From AWTP1-13 sp963797005 (GTDB lineage: Bacteria > Pseudomonadota > Alphaproteobacteria > Rhizobiales > Hyphomicrobiaceae): DNA of 64,000 nucleotides. Where the stretch lies: contig CAWCOF010000011.1 of assembly GCA_963797005.1 (NCBI GenBank), positions 186,001-250,000 on the forward strand, written 5' to 3'. This document shows, piece after piece, positions 35,095-45,317 of the stretch; position 1 is the stretch's first letter; each line of letters starts with the position of its first letter. A model generated the notes under the pieces. The model was not told the DNA's origin. It ran no database searches and saw only the letters and a list, made by a program, of their open reading frames with translations. Made by a program: the position numbers and the translations under genes.

Positions 35095-35751
35095 CTAACC
35101 CGCGCCGGGCGCGGTGCGGTCGAAGGCCACGAACACCTCGTACTCGCCGGGCCGCGTGCCTTCCGGAATGTTGAAGGTGAGCGTGCGCACCAGCGAGAAG
35201 TAGCCGATTGGCCGCTCGAGCGCGACATCGACGTCGACGCGGACCTTGTCGGTCAGGATCTTGGCGTGCTTGGCGTCCGTTATGAACACATTGACCGGCA
35301 AGGTCACGTGGCCGCTCGCGCCCTTGGGCCCCAGCAGCACGCGCCCCGAGAAGCCGACCTTGACGCTGACCTGGCCCGGCCCGATCTGGCACTCGCGCGC
35401 GGTCTTGGTGATCTCGCCGCGATGCATGACCGCCAGCCCGTCGCCGACGCGGCCCTTCTCGTAGATCGTCACGTAGCCTTCGCGCGGCCACACCTGGAAG
35501 CGCGGGCACCCGTGCGCCACCTCGCCGCCGATGCTGGACGTCGTGCCGGTGTCGTTCTGGGCGGCGGCGAGCAGCTGCTCTTGATTGACGGCGGCAACGT
35601 CGGTCTTGGTCTTGTTCTGGCCGCCGAACCAGCCGCCGCCGATGCCGGAGGTGAGCGTGGACATGCCGCACCCGCCGAGCGCGCCCGCAAGCGCCGCCAC
35701 AGCGGTCAGTCTGGCCAAGACGGCAGCAGTGCTACGTGCCGATTGCGTCAA
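35095..35751 (-). CDS. Lipoprotein of unknown function
   Basis: A 218-residue protein with a lipoprotein signal ending in ALGGCG (Cys near residue 28). After a low-complexity linker comes a conserved beta-rich domain with HGCPRFQVWPREGYVTIYE, the ECQIGPGQVSVKVGFSGRVL segment, and PEGTRPGEYEVFVAFDR at the end. It would sit in the inner or outer membrane facing the periplasm. Lipoproteins like this lie next to ispH in other Hyphomicrobiales; no function is known to me. It is divergent from ispH. Confidence 0.8.
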   Translation of the reverse strand: MTQSARSTAAVLARLTAVAALAGALGGCGMSTLTSGIGGGWFGGQNKTKTDVAAVNQEQLLAAAQNDTGTTSSIGGEVAHGCPRFQVWPREGYVTIYEKGRVGDGLAVMHRGEITKTARECQIGPGQVSVKVGFSGRVLLGPKGASGHVTLPVNVFITDAKHAKILTDKVRVDVDVALERPIGYFSLVRTLTFNIPEGTRPGEYEVFVAFDRTAPGAG

Positions 35752-35920
35752 CGTCGCCCCTATCCGAACTTGCCCGGTCTCTTGCGGACCGGTAATCCCT
35801 ACCCGTCGAGCTTTCTTTACGCGCCCTCTGGTTGTCCGGTGATTCGGACACTAACATCAGGCACATGCGCGGCCAAGCTCGGGCCGGCGAACTAACCAAG
35901 AACGCTTGAGTTGGCACTGC

Positions 35921-36904
35921 ATGGCACAGTCCAATCCCGCTGTCCTGCCGCCCCCGCCGCTCGCGATCCTCGTGGCTGCTCCGCGCGGCTTCTGCGCCGG
36001 CGTCGATCGGGCCATCAAGATCGTCGAGCTGGCGCTGAAGAAGTTCGGAGCGCCGGTCTATGTGCGCCACGAGATCGTCCACAATCGCCACGTGGTGGAC
36101 TCATTGAAGGCCAAAGGCGCCATTTTTGTGGAGGAACTCAATGAGATCCCCGAAACCGGCGCGCCTGTGATCTTTTCAGCACACGGCGTTCCGAGCGCGG
36201 TCCCCAGGGCCGCCCGCGCGCGCAACCTGTTCTACCTGGACGCCACCTGTCCCCTGGTTTCCAAGGTGCATGCGGAGGCCCGCGACCACCACGACAACGG
36301 CCTCCACATCGTGCTCATCGGCCACGCCGGGCACCCCGAGGTTATCGGCACGCTGGGCCAGCTTCCGCAGGGCGCTGCAACCCTGATCGAGACCGCCGCG
36401 GACGCGGCGCGATTTAAGCCCGCCAATCCATCGCGGCTCGCCTACATCACCCAGACCACGCTCTCCGTCGACGACACCGCGGCCATCGTCGCCATCCTCA
36501 ACCAGCGGTTTCCCTCCATCGTCGGCCCCCGCAAAGAGGACATCTGCTACGCCACCACCAACCGGCAGGCGGCCGTCAAGGCGATCGCCGGCCGCTGCGA
36601 CCGGGTGATCGTCGTAGGCGCCCCCAACAGCTCCAACTCGCTGCGCCTGGTCGAGGTCGCCGAGCGGGCCGGCTGCCCCAAGGCTCTGCTGGTGCAGCGC
36701 GCGGCCGAGATCCCGTGGGACGCGTTCCAGGGCATCGGCACGCTGGGCATCACCGCCGGCGCGTCGGCGCCCGAGTTGCTGGTCGAAGAGATCATCGACG
36801 CCTTCCGTGCCCGCTTCGACGTCACGGTGGAAAGCGTCGTCACCACGGAGGAGCGGATCGCCTTCAACGTGCCGCGCGAGCTGCGCGACACGGGCGCGCC
36901 CTGA
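35921..36904 (+). CDS. ispH: 4-hydroxy-3-methylbut-2-enyl diphosphate reductase
   Basis: A 327-residue iron-sulfur enzyme, the last step of the non-mevalonate isoprenoid pathway, making IPP and DMAPP. The three cluster cysteines are in PRGFCAGVDRAI, LDATCPLVSKVH and DICYATTNRQ. The substrate His-Glu region VRHEIVHNRHVV and the ITAGASAPELLVEEII end are present. ATG at 35921 begins MAQSNPAVL. It is followed 25 bases later by thrB. Confidence 0.96.
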   Translation: MAQSNPAVLPPPPLAILVAAPRGFCAGVDRAIKIVELALKKFGAPVYVRHEIVHNRHVVDSLKAKGAIFVEELNEIPETGAPVIFSAHGVPSAVPRAARARNLFYLDATCPLVSKVHAEARDHHDNGLHIVLIGHAGHPEVIGTLGQLPQGAATLIETAADAARFKPANPSRLAYITQTTLSVDDTAAIVAILNQRFPSIVGPRKEDICYATTNRQAAVKAIAGRCDRVIVVGAPNSSNSLRLVEVAERAGCPKALLVQRAAEIPWDAFQGIGTLGITAGASAPELLVEEIIDAFRARFDVTVESVVTTEERIAFNVPRELRDTGAP

Positions 36905-36929
36905 CGATAGCGGGGCGAAGATCCACACC

Positions 36930-37901
36930 ATGGCGGTCTACACCGAAGTCCCCGACGACCAGCTCGGCACGTTCATCGCCAGCTACGATCTGGGCGCGCT
37001 GCTCTCCTACAAGGGCATCGCCGAGGGCGTCGAGAACACCAACTATCTCGTGCACACGGAGAAGGGCCCGTTCATCCTCACCCTCTACGAGAAGCGGGTG
37101 TCGCCGGACGATCTGCCCTTCTTTCTCGGCCTCATGGAGCACCTGGCGGGAGCCGGCATCACCTGCCCGACGCCCGTGCGCGACGCGCAAGGCCACCTGC
37201 TGCGCAAGCTCGCCGGCAGGCCCGCCGCGCTCGTCACCTTTCTCGAGGGCGTATGGATCAGGCGGCCCCAACCGCACCACTGCCTGGCGCTCGGCCAGGC
37301 CATGGCCAAGCTGCATCTCGCCGGCCAGTCGTTTCAGGGCAGGCGCCCCAACGCGCTGGGGGTCGCGGGCTGGCGGCCGCTCTACCAGCGCTTCCAGTCG
37401 CGCGCCAATGAGATCGGCAAAGGTCTCAGCGCCATCATCGAGCAGGAGCTTGCCCACCTGGAGGCCAACTGGCCCGCCGACCTGCCCCAGGGCATCATCC
37501 ATGCCGACCTTTTCCCCGACAACGCCTTCTTCCTCGGCGACCGGCTGTCGGGGCTGATCGACTTCTACTTCGCCTGCACCGACGCGCTCGCCTACGATGT
37601 CGGCATCGCGCTCAACGCCTGGTGCTTCGAAACCGACCACGCCTTCAACATCACCAAGGGCCGGGCCCTGCTCAAAGGCTACCAGAGCGTGCGCGCGCTC
37701 ACCCCGGCGGAGCGGGTTGCCCTGCCGCTGCTGGCGCGAGGCGCTGCGCTCCGCTTCCTGCTGACGCGCGCCTACGACTGGCTCAACACCGCCGCGGACG
37801 CGCTCGTCAGCCGCAAGGACCCCAACGAATACCTCCGCCGGCTCAGGTTCCATCGCGGCATCATCACCGCGGCCGCCTACGGCCTGGAGGACCTCGCCTG
37901 A
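36930..37901 (+). CDS. thrB: Homoserine kinase (APH-fold)
   Basis: A 323-residue kinase of the aminoglycoside-phosphotransferase fold, the alternative ThrB used by alphaproteobacteria, which phosphorylates homoserine for threonine synthesis. It starts MAVYTEVPDDQLGTFIASYD; GVENTNYLV marks the nucleotide-binding N-lobe; IIHADLFPDNAFF is the catalytic loop; and LIDFYFACTDALAYDVGIAL holds the metal-binding Asp. Length is normal. It shares its stop with the start of rnhA (TGATG). Confidence 0.93.
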   Translation: MAVYTEVPDDQLGTFIASYDLGALLSYKGIAEGVENTNYLVHTEKGPFILTLYEKRVSPDDLPFFLGLMEHLAGAGITCPTPVRDAQGHLLRKLAGRPAALVTFLEGVWIRRPQPHHCLALGQAMAKLHLAGQSFQGRRPNALGVAGWRPLYQRFQSRANEIGKGLSAIIEQELAHLEANWPADLPQGIIHADLFPDNAFFLGDRLSGLIDFYFACTDALAYDVGIALNAWCFETDHAFNITKGRALLKGYQSVRALTPAERVALPLLARGAALRFLLTRAYDWLNTAADALVSRKDPNEYLRRLRFHRGIITAAAYGLEDLA

Positions 37902-38356
37902 TGACGACGAAGCCGCGCGTCATCGCCTACACGGACGGCGCCTGCGCCGGCAATCCCGGCCCCGGCGGCTGGGGCGTGATCCTGATCAGCGGCTCGCACT
38001 GCAAGGAGCTCAAGGGCGGCGAAGCCGCCACCACCAACAACCGCATGGAGCTGATGGCGGCGATCACGGCGCTGGAATCCCTCAAGGGGCCGAGCCGTGT
38101 CGAGATGCACACGGATTCCCAGTACGTCCAGAAGGGCATCACCCAGTGGATCCACGGCTGGAAGCGCAACGGGTGGCGCACGGCCTCGAAAACGCCGGTG
38201 GTAAATGCCGACCTGTGGCAGCGGCTCGAGGAAGCCGCGCGCCGCCACGAGGTGGTCTGGAACTGGGTGCGCGGCCACGCCGGCCACCCGGAGAACGAGC
38301 GCGCCGACGAGCTGGCGCGCGATGGCATGGAGCCGTTCCGCAAGGGCCGCGGTTGA
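37901..38356 (+). CDS. rnhA: Ribonuclease HI
   Basis: A 151-residue endonuclease that cuts the RNA of RNA-DNA hybrids. The four catalytic acids are in AYTDGACAGNPGPGG, NNRMELMAAI, MHTDSQYVQKGI and NERADELARDG; GHAGHPEN holds the conserved His. The ATG overlaps the thrB stop, and ispH-thrB-rnhA read as one operon. Confidence 0.97.
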   Translation: MTTKPRVIAYTDGACAGNPGPGGWGVILISGSHCKELKGGEAATTNNRMELMAAITALESLKGPSRVEMHTDSQYVQKGITQWIHGWKRNGWRTASKTPVVNADLWQRLEEAARRHEVVWNWVRGHAGHPENERADELARDGMEPFRKGRG

Positions 38357-38631
38357 GTCTCACCTGACATCCCCGCCGCGGCCCGCGGCTCCGCACCACT
38401 GACCGTTTTCGGGATCGAACGTCCCGCAACGGCCCTGCGCGAACACCGGTCTCGCCGCACGCCGCGAGCGCGTCGGACACCCCACGGTAAATGATCGCAA
38501 CGGCCACGCCCAATGCGCGGGCCGATCGTCGCAGGCGGGCATGGTGAATTAACGGTAACGCCCCGTCGCGCTTGAGGAAGGCACCTCCCTTGCATGAAGT
38601 GGCCTATCTAAAACTGTCGGCGAGTATCAAA

Positions 38632-40384
38632 ATGAGACTCCCTCGATCCCTTCTATTGACGGCCTCGCTCGCGCTCGTGGCGTGGGCCGCCGCCGATACG
38701 CGCGCCAGTGCCGACGGCATGAAGGCCAGCGGCGGCCTCGTCGCCCATGACGAGGCCCACAAGATCCTCGAGCGCTACCGGAGCATTCCGGGCGACGGCA
38801 TGAAGGCCAGCGGTGGTCTCGTCACCCATGACGAGGCGCACAAGATCCTCGAGCACTACCGCAGCATCCCCGGCGATGGCATGAAGGCCAGCGGCGGACT
38901 CGTCACCCATGACGAGGCCCACAAGATCTTCAGCCACTACCGCAGCATCCCCGGCGACGGCATGAAGGCCAGCGGTGGCCTTGTCACCCACGACGACGCG
39001 CACAAGATCTTCAACCACTACCGCAGCATCCCCGGCGACGGCATGAAGGCCAGCGGTGGCCTTGTCACCCACGACGACGCGCACAAGATCTTCAACCACT
39101 ACCGCAGCATCCCCGGCGACGGCATGAAGGCCAGCGGCGGACTCGTCACCCACGACGAGGCCCACAAGATCTTCAGCCACTACCGCAGCATCCCCGGCGA
39201 TGGCATGAAGGCTAGCGGCGGAACTCGTCACCCACGACGAGGCCCACAAGATCTTCAGCCACTACCGCAGCATCCCCGGCGATGGCATGAAGGCCAGCGG
39301 CGAACTCGTCACCCACGACGAGGCCCACAAGATCTTCAGCCACTACCGCAGCATCCCCGGCGATGGCATGAAGGCCAGCGGCGGACTCGTCACCCACGAC
39401 GAGGCCCACAAGATCTTCAGCCACTACCGCAGCATCCCCGGCGATGGCATGAAGGCCAGCGGCGGACTCGTCACCCACGACGAGGCCCACAAGATCTTCA
39501 GCCACTACCGCAGCATCCCCGGCGGCGTGGTCCTGGAAGGTGTTGGCAGCGGCATCGGTCGCGTGAAGAGCATCCACTACGAGCCCGGCACCAACGCCTT
39601 CGTGCTGGACAAGGGCCGCGCGACCTACGTCTCGCCGCTGCCGCCCGAGAAGATAGCGCTTCTCGCCCGGGCGCTTGCCAAAAGCGATAAGATCGGCGTC
39701 TCCCTCGGCGAGGAGACCCCTATCGTTTTCGGCAAGCTCCCGAGCGACTCGGACGTGGCCGCCGACTTGATGATGGCCGACAATTTCCTGGGCGACATGG
39801 TCCTGCCGCCGCAGGAATGGACGCATGGCTACAAGTTCGCCAACGGCTTCGAGCCGCCGCGCGAGGGCACCGCCGACAACGCCGCCGTGTTCTTCCGGTT
39901 CAAGGATTTCGCGTTCGCTCTCAGGCAGGGCAAGCTCGCGCTCGCCAACGCGCACTTCGACGCCAGTGTCGTTCCGGTCCTCGACGAGGCGGCGCCGGAC
40001 GGTGGCTACATGCCCGACTTCAAGGCACTCGCATCGCCGGCGACATTGGCGCTGTTCCAGCGCTACGAGGTCGGCGCGCGGCACGTCGCCGACAACATCA
40101 GCTATTACCTCGGCGAGGAGATCGTGCACCGGACGCTGGCTTACGGGGAGGTCGCAGCCTTCTTTCGCAGCCTGAAGGCCTCCGGCGTCGATCTCGGTGC
40201 CCTCGCGAGCAAGATCGAAGTGTCAGCCGGCAAGACGGCGGCCCACCGCGAGCCGACGCATCGGACCCTGGAGGAATCCTGGCTGGACTACCTCAAGCAG
40301 ATCCAGGCCGGCAAGCGCTACGCGAACTGGTCCGCCCCGCCCTACGATCTCTACCGCCGCCGCCTCGCTTCCCGCGCGCAGTAG
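38632..40384 (+). CDS. Exported protein with ten 27-residue tandem repeats and an unknown C-terminal domain (one frame break)
   Basis: The gene opens with a signal peptide, MRLPRSLLLTASLALVAWAA, cut near TRASA. Ten repeats of 27 residues follow, each starting DGMKASGGLVTHDEAH and ending YRSIPG. Copies 1 and 2 differ most; copies 4 and 5 have DDAHKIFNHYR. A 286-residue C-terminal domain follows, starting GVVLEGVGSGIGRVKSIHYE, with FVLDKGRATYVSPLPPEK, FLGDMVLPPQEW, VFFRFKDFAFALRQGKL and VADNISYYLGEEIVHR. I do not recognise its fold, though it may be a conserved domain. The frame breaks in copy 7 at about 39222 by one extra A, visible against the other copies. An ATG at 38572 would add 20 residues. 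The neighbours are rnhA and the pilus cluster. Confidence 0.85.
38713..39523 (+). repeat. Ten tandem 81-bp coding repeats
   Basis: Copies begin at 38713, 38794, 38875, 38956, 39037, 39118, 39199, 39281, 39362 and 39443. Most differ at only a few positions, also at third codon positions, so the array expanded recently or is kept uniform by recombination. Copy 7 has one extra base; copy 8 has a Gly to Glu change (ASGELVTHD). Confidence 0.95.
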
Positions 40385-40427
40385 AACCGCCGGCGGCCGA
40401 TCCCCTGCCCGACGCCGGCCCGCCGCC

Positions 40428-41402
40428 TCAGCGGTAGCCGAACACCTGGATGATGGCGGGACCCAGGATCACCACGAACAGCACCGGCAGGAAGAACAGG
40501 ATCATCGGCACCGTCAGCTTCGGCGGCAGCGCGGCCGCCTTCTTCTCCGCTTCCGCCATGCGCATCTCGCGGTTCTCTTTCGCCATCACGCGCAGCGCCT
40601 GGGCGATGGGCGTGCCATAGCGCTCGGCCTGGATGAGCGCGGTCGCCACCGCCTTGATGCCGGAGATGCCGGTCCGTTTGCCGAGGTTCTCGTAGGCCTG
40701 GCGGCGCTCCTGCAGATAGGAGAGCTCGGCCGTGGTGAGGCTCAGCTCCTCGGCGAGCTCCAGCGACTGGCTGCCGACCTCGTTTGAGACCTTGCCGAAG
40801 GAGGCCTCGATCGACATGCCGGATTGCACGCAGATCAGGAGCATGTCGAGCGCATCGGGGAAGGAGTTCTTGATCGAGGTCTGGCGCCGCTGCACCAGGT
40901 TCTCGACGAACATGTTGGGCAGATAGAAGCCGGCGTAGGCGGCGCCGATCGCAAGCCCGATCTTGACCAGCGCCGGATACTGGTAGTCGGCGATCGCGAA
41001 CAAATAGATCAGGGCTACGACGGCGATGATGATCGGCATCGCCACGCGGAAGAACATGTAGGTGACGAGCGGGGCCTGTCCCCTCAGGCCCGCCATCTTC
41101 AACTTGCTGCGCACCTCCTCGGAGTCGAACACGCTGCGCAGATTGAAGCGGTCGACGATATCCTGCATGAAGCCTTTGGGCGTGATCCTCAAGCGGCCCT
41201 GGCCGTCCTTCTTGGAGATGTCCGCCAGCCGGGCGGCGCGCATCTTGTCGCGCTCCGTCGCCATGACCTGCATGCGCGTGGACAGGCGGTCGCGCGAGAG
41301 CACCGGCATGAGCACCGTCAACACCGTCGCGAACGCGGCGACCGCCGCGAGCAGCGTCACGACGACCTGAGGGTTCATGAGCGAGATGACTTGGTCGACC
41401 AT
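40428..41402 (-). CDS. tadC: Type II secretion system F family protein TadC
   Basis: A 324-residue inner-membrane platform protein of the Flp pilus machine. It has an N-terminal membrane segment, a cytoplasmic region, the T2SF motif SFPDALDMLLICVQSGMSIE, and two C-terminal membrane helices ending ILGPAIIQVFGYR. ATG at 41402 (MVDQVISLMN) is the likely start. It is the last gene of the cpa/tad run on this strand and pairs with TadB. Confidence 0.93.
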   Translation of the reverse strand: MVDQVISLMNPQVVVTLLAAVAAFATVLTVLMPVLSRDRLSTRMQVMATERDKMRAARLADISKKDGQGRLRITPKGFMQDIVDRFNLRSVFDSEEVRSKLKMAGLRGQAPLVTYMFFRVAMPIIIAVVALIYLFAIADYQYPALVKIGLAIGAAYAGFYLPNMFVENLVQRRQTSIKNSFPDALDMLLICVQSGMSIEASFGKVSNEVGSQSLELAEELSLTTAELSYLQERRQAYENLGKRTGISGIKAVATALIQAERYGTPIAQALRVMAKENREMRMAEAEKKAAALPPKLTVPMILFFLPVLFVVILGPAIIQVFGYR

Positions 41403-41483
41403 GATCGTTCGATCCCGAGCAGGCTTCAGTCCCCAGTGCGGTCGGCGTGCGGTCGGCGTTCCCTCGGCCGCCCGCACTCCGCC

Positions 41484-42482
41484 TCAATACTTGAAGTTGA
41501 TCATCTTCCTCATCACCAGGATGCCGCACGACATCCACATGCCGGCCGCCATCAGCAGGAACTGGCCGAAGCGCGTGGTCCAAAGGATGGCGATGTAGGA
41601 CGGCGTGGTGATGTAGACGAGCACCATGACGATGAAGGGCAGGGAGCCGAGCACCGCGGCGGAGGCCTTGGCCTCGGCCGACAGCGCCTTCACCTTGGCC
41701 GCCAGGCGCTTGCGGTCGCGCAGCACGCCGGACAGGTTGCCCAGCGCCTCGGACAGGTTGCCGCCCGCTTGCTGCTGGATGCCGATGACGATGGCGAAGA
41801 ACCGCACCTCGGGCAGCGGCATGCGCCCCATCATGCGCTCGAAAGCCTCCCCCAGGGGCACGCCGATGCGCTGCTGCTCGACGACCTCGGTGAACTCTTC
41901 CGCTATCGGCTGCGGCGACTCGCGCGCGATGATGGCCAGGCACTCGATCAGCGGCAGGCCCGACTTGACGCCGCGCACGATCACGTCGATGGCGTTGGCG
42001 AACTCGTCCACGAACTTGTTCTGCCGGCGCTTGACCAATCGTATGAGCACCCACCGCGGCAGCCCGATGGCGCCGACGAAGGCCACCAGGCCCGGCACGA
42101 AGACCGGCACGCTCGGGGCGGAAACCCAGACGGCGCCACCGAGCACTAGTCCCGTGAGGAGGCTCACAATCCAGAACGTGCGCGGCGAAGCCTCGAGCCC
42201 GGCGCGCTCCAGGCGCAGGCGCAGCGTCACCTTCTCGCGCGCCGCCTGGCGGTCCTCCAGCTCCTTGAGCGTCTCGGCGACCTGGCGGCGGCGGTTCTGC
42301 GCCGTGTCGGCCTGCGCCTTCATGGCGATGCGCTTGCCCTTGTTCTCCGTGACGATCTGGATGCGCCTCTCGGTGCGCCGCTGACCCGAGAAGAACGGGT
42401 TCACCAGGAAGAAGACAACGGTGCCCACCGACAGGGCGGCGACCAGAAGAAGCCCCGCCAGCATGAGATCGTTGCTATCCAC
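41484..42482 (-). CDS. tadB: Type II secretion system F family protein TadB
   Basis: A 332-residue inner-membrane protein. It starts at a GTG (MDSNDLMLAGLLLVAAL), has a conserved helix VDEFANAIDVIVRGVKSGLP, and the T2SF core GEAFERMMGRMPLPEVRFFA. It ends with two membrane helices. It overlaps the end of tadA by eight bases, so translation is coupled. Together with TadC it forms the platform for pilin assembly driven by TadA. Confidence 0.93.
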   Translation of the reverse strand: MDSNDLMLAGLLLVAALSVGTVVFFLVNPFFSGQRRTERRIQIVTENKGKRIAMKAQADTAQNRRRQVAETLKELEDRQAAREKVTLRLRLERAGLEASPRTFWIVSLLTGLVLGGAVWVSAPSVPVFVPGLVAFVGAIGLPRWVLIRLVKRRQNKFVDEFANAIDVIVRGVKSGLPLIECLAIIARESPQPIAEEFTEVVEQQRIGVPLGEAFERMMGRMPLPEVRFFAIVIGIQQQAGGNLSEALGNLSGVLRDRKRLAAKVKALSAEAKASAAVLGSLPFIVMVLVYITTPSYIAILWTTRFGQFLLMAAGMWMSCGILVMRKMINFKY

Positions 42483-43965
42483 GGAGGTCTCCCATCGGAT
42501 TGCCGGCGGGGTCGTGGACCTCGGCGCTGGATAGGGCCTGCGCCAGGCGGCCGGTCTCGCCGAAATACTCCGCCCGCTCCCAGAAGCGCGGACGGGCGAT
42601 GCCGGTCGAGCGGTGGTTGCCGACGATCTTGCCCTGCGCGTCCTCGCCGGTGATCTCGTACACGATCAGGTTCTGCAGCGTGACGACCTCGCCCTCCATG
42701 CCCACCACCTCGGTGATGTGCGTTACCTTGCGCGAGCCGTCGCGCAGGCGCGAGGCCTGGATGATGACGTCGATCGACCCGGTGATCATCTCGCGGATGG
42801 TCTTGGGCGGCAGCGCAAACCCGCCCATCATGATCATGGATTCCAAGCGGCTGATGGCTTCGCGCGGGCTGTTGGCGTGCAGCGTGCCCATCGAGCCGTC
42901 GTGGCCGGTGTTCATCGCCTGCAACAGGTCGAAGGCCTCCGGTCCGCGCACCTCGCCGACGATGATCCGCTCGGGCCGCATACGCAGACAGTTCCTGACC
43001 AGGTCGCGCATGGTGATCTCGCCCTCGCCTTCGAGGTTGGGCGGGCGCGTCTCCAGACGGACCACGTGGGGCTGCTGCAGCTGCAGCTCGGCCGAGTCCT
43101 CGCAGGTGATGATGCGCTCGTCGTGATCGATCGAGCCCGTCAGGCAGTTGAGCAGCGTGGTCTTGCCCGAGCCGGTGCCGCCGGAGATCAGCACGTTGCA
43201 GCGCACGCGGCCGATGATCTCGAGGACGGTCTTGGTGTCCGGCGTGATGGACTTGTACTTGACGAGCTGCTCGAGCCTGAGGCGATCCTTCTTGAATTTG
43301 CGGATCGTCAGGCTGGGCCCGTCGATGGCCAGCGGCGGCGCGATGACGTTGACGCGGCTGCCGTCGGGCAGGCGCGCGTCGCAGATCGGGCTCGATTCGT
43401 CGACGCGGCGGCCGACCTGGCTGACGATGCGCTGGCAGATGTTCATCAGCTGCGCGTTGTCGGCAAAGCGCACGCCCGTCCGCTGCACCTTGCCGCTGAC
43501 TTCGATGTAGGTGGTGTTGGCCCCGTTCACCATGATGTCGGCGATGTCGTCGCGGGCCAGCAGCGGCTCGAGCGGGCCGTAGCCCAGCACGTCGTTGCAG
43601 ATGTCCTCGAGCAGCTCCTCCTGCTCGGCAATCGACATCACCACGTTCTTGATCTGGATGATCTCGCTGACGATGTCGCGGATCTCCTCGCGCGCCGCGG
43701 CGGCCTCCAGCTTGGCCAGCTGCGTCAAGTCGATCGTGTCGATCAGCGCGTTGAAGACCGTGGTCTTGACGTCGTAGTACTCTTCCGAATGCCGTCGCTC
43801 GCTGGCAGCGGCCGCCGCAGCCGCAGCATCCTGCTTGGCCGGCAGACGCGCCTCGTCCGCCACCGCCGGTCTGCTCTCGACATCCCTGACAGCCACCGGC
43901 GCCGCCTCTTGCGGAGCAAGGATGCGGCGGTTGCCCGTCTGATCACCAGTACGCCTGCCGAACAT
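42475..43965 (-). CDS. cpaF: Flp pilus assembly ATPase TadA/CpaF
   Basis: A 496-residue secretion ATPase. Walker A is ISGGTGSGKTTLLNCL, the Asp box is IITCEDSAELQLQQPHVV, Walker B is RPERIIVGEVRGPEAFDLL, and the His box is NTGHDGSMGTLHANS. The N-terminal 90 residues are a charged linker. It powers pilus assembly at the cytoplasmic face of the inner membrane. It lies between the cpaE and tadB genes. Confidence 0.96.
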   Translation of the reverse strand: MFGRRTGDQTGNRRILAPQEAAPVAVRDVESRPAVADEARLPAKQDAAAAAAAASERRHSEEYYDVKTTVFNALIDTIDLTQLAKLEAAAAREEIRDIVSEIIQIKNVVMSIAEQEELLEDICNDVLGYGPLEPLLARDDIADIMVNGANTTYIEVSGKVQRTGVRFADNAQLMNICQRIVSQVGRRVDESSPICDARLPDGSRVNVIAPPLAIDGPSLTIRKFKKDRLRLEQLVKYKSITPDTKTVLEIIGRVRCNVLISGGTGSGKTTLLNCLTGSIDHDERIITCEDSAELQLQQPHVVRLETRPPNLEGEGEITMRDLVRNCLRMRPERIIVGEVRGPEAFDLLQAMNTGHDGSMGTLHANSPREAISRLESMIMMGGFALPPKTIREMITGSIDVIIQASRLRDGSRKVTHITEVVGMEGEVVTLQNLIVYEITGEDAQGKIVGNHRSTGIARPRFWERAEYFGETGRLAQALSSAEVHDPAGNPMGDLRG

Positions 43966-43978
43966 CTACGCGGTCTCC

Positions 43979-45305
43979 TCAGCGCTTGAGCCTGAGTTTC
44001 TGCAAGAGCGGGCCAAGAGGCGCCAGTGCGGAAACGCTCTTCTTCTTGTCCTCTCCGGGCTCCTTGCGGTGCGCCACGGCCAGCCCCAGCTCGCGGAACT
44101 GCTGGGCCGCGGCAGCCTTGCCGGAGAACTCCTCGATCATCTGACCGTTGTTGGAGGCCAGCCCGAACGTCTCGCTGTCGAAGTCGATCACCAGCGTCGG
44201 CTCGATGTCGAGGGCGACAGCGAACTCCTTGGCCGAGATCTCCGGCCGCTTCGGCATCTTGGCCATGTTGATGACGAGGCGCGGCGGCCCGTCGTTGGCG
44301 CGGTTCTGCCTTATCAGGTCGATGAGGTTCTTGGCGTTGCGCAGGTTGGCGAGATCGGGAACGGCCGTGATGACGATCTCGTCCGCCTGCAGCAGCAGCC
44401 GCTTGACCCACGGCGTCCAGGTGTGCGGCAGGTCGACGGCGACGTACGGCACGTTCTGGCGCACGATGTCGATGACCAGATCGCAGCCGTCGGCGGAGAT
44501 GTCGTAGTCGCGGTCGAGCACGACGGGCGCGGCGAAGATGCTCAAGTGCTCGGAGCACTTGGTGAGCAGCCGGTCGAGCAGCATCTCGTCCAGCCGCTCG
44601 GGGCTCTGCAGCGCCTCGGCGATGCCCTGCACGGGGTCCTGGTTGAAATCGAGGCCCGGTCGTGCCGAACGCGAGGTCGAGGTCGGCCACGACCACGTTG
44701 GACTTGAGCGCCTCGGACAAGGCCCAGGCCGTGTTGTGACACACCGTGCTCGAGCCGACGCCGCCTTTGGCGCCGATGAAGGCGAAGACGTTGCCGACCG
44801 GATCGGTATCGGGATTGTTGTAGAGGTTGGACAGGCTTTCGATGAGCTGCAGCGGCTGAATGGGCGCGATGAGGTATTCGCTCACCCCCCGCTTCAGCAG
44901 CTCGCGGTAGAGGACCACGTCGTTGGTGCGGCCGATCACCACCACCTTCGTGCCGGCGTCGCAGCACTCGGCGAGCCGGTCGAGCTCGCCCAGCATCTCC
45001 CGCCGCGGCAGGCTGGTCTCGACGATGATGAGGTTCGGCGTCGGGCTTTCCTGATAATGCGCCACCGCGGCCGGCGCGCCGCCCATGTGCACGCTGACGT
45101 GGCTCTTGGCGAGCCGGCGGTCGCCGGTTGCCGCCTGCACGGCCTCCGCCGTGGACGTGTTCTCGCAGAACGCCTGGATCGAGATGCGCGGGATGGGGCG
45201 GGCCTTGGCCCGCGAATCCTCATCAGGCGCCTCCATGCCGGCCGGCACCAGCTCGCGTCCGATTTGCGGATCTTCATCCGCTTCGGAATATGCCTGCTTG
45301 CTCAT
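43979..45305 (-). CDS. cpaE: Pilus assembly protein CpaE/TadZ (one frame break)
   Basis: A ParA/MinD-like ATPase of about 442 residues that places the Flp pilus machine. The N-terminal receiver-like domain has NLIIVETSLPRREML and VIGRTNDVVLYRELLKRG. The ATPase domain has FIGAKGGVGSSTVCHN, a deviant Walker A, and VVADLDLAFGTTG. The later part has DLPHTWTPWVKRLLLQADE and PRLVINMAKMPKRPE. The frame changes near 44655; removing one base turns ACCGGGCCTCG into the sequence for TTGLDFNQDP, joining both halves. Such a break in the middle of a conserved gene looks like an insertion error. Confidence 0.9.
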
Positions 45306-45317
45306 CGTCGACCTCGG

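Noticed and set aside
38713..39523. CRISPR array
   Set aside because: The 81-base units are contiguous coding repeats with no unique spacers, and no cas gene is near.
42613..43989. Plus-strand frame of 458 codons opposite cpaF
   Set aside because: It is the antisense shadow of the ATPase gene; composition is low in complexity and no motif is present.
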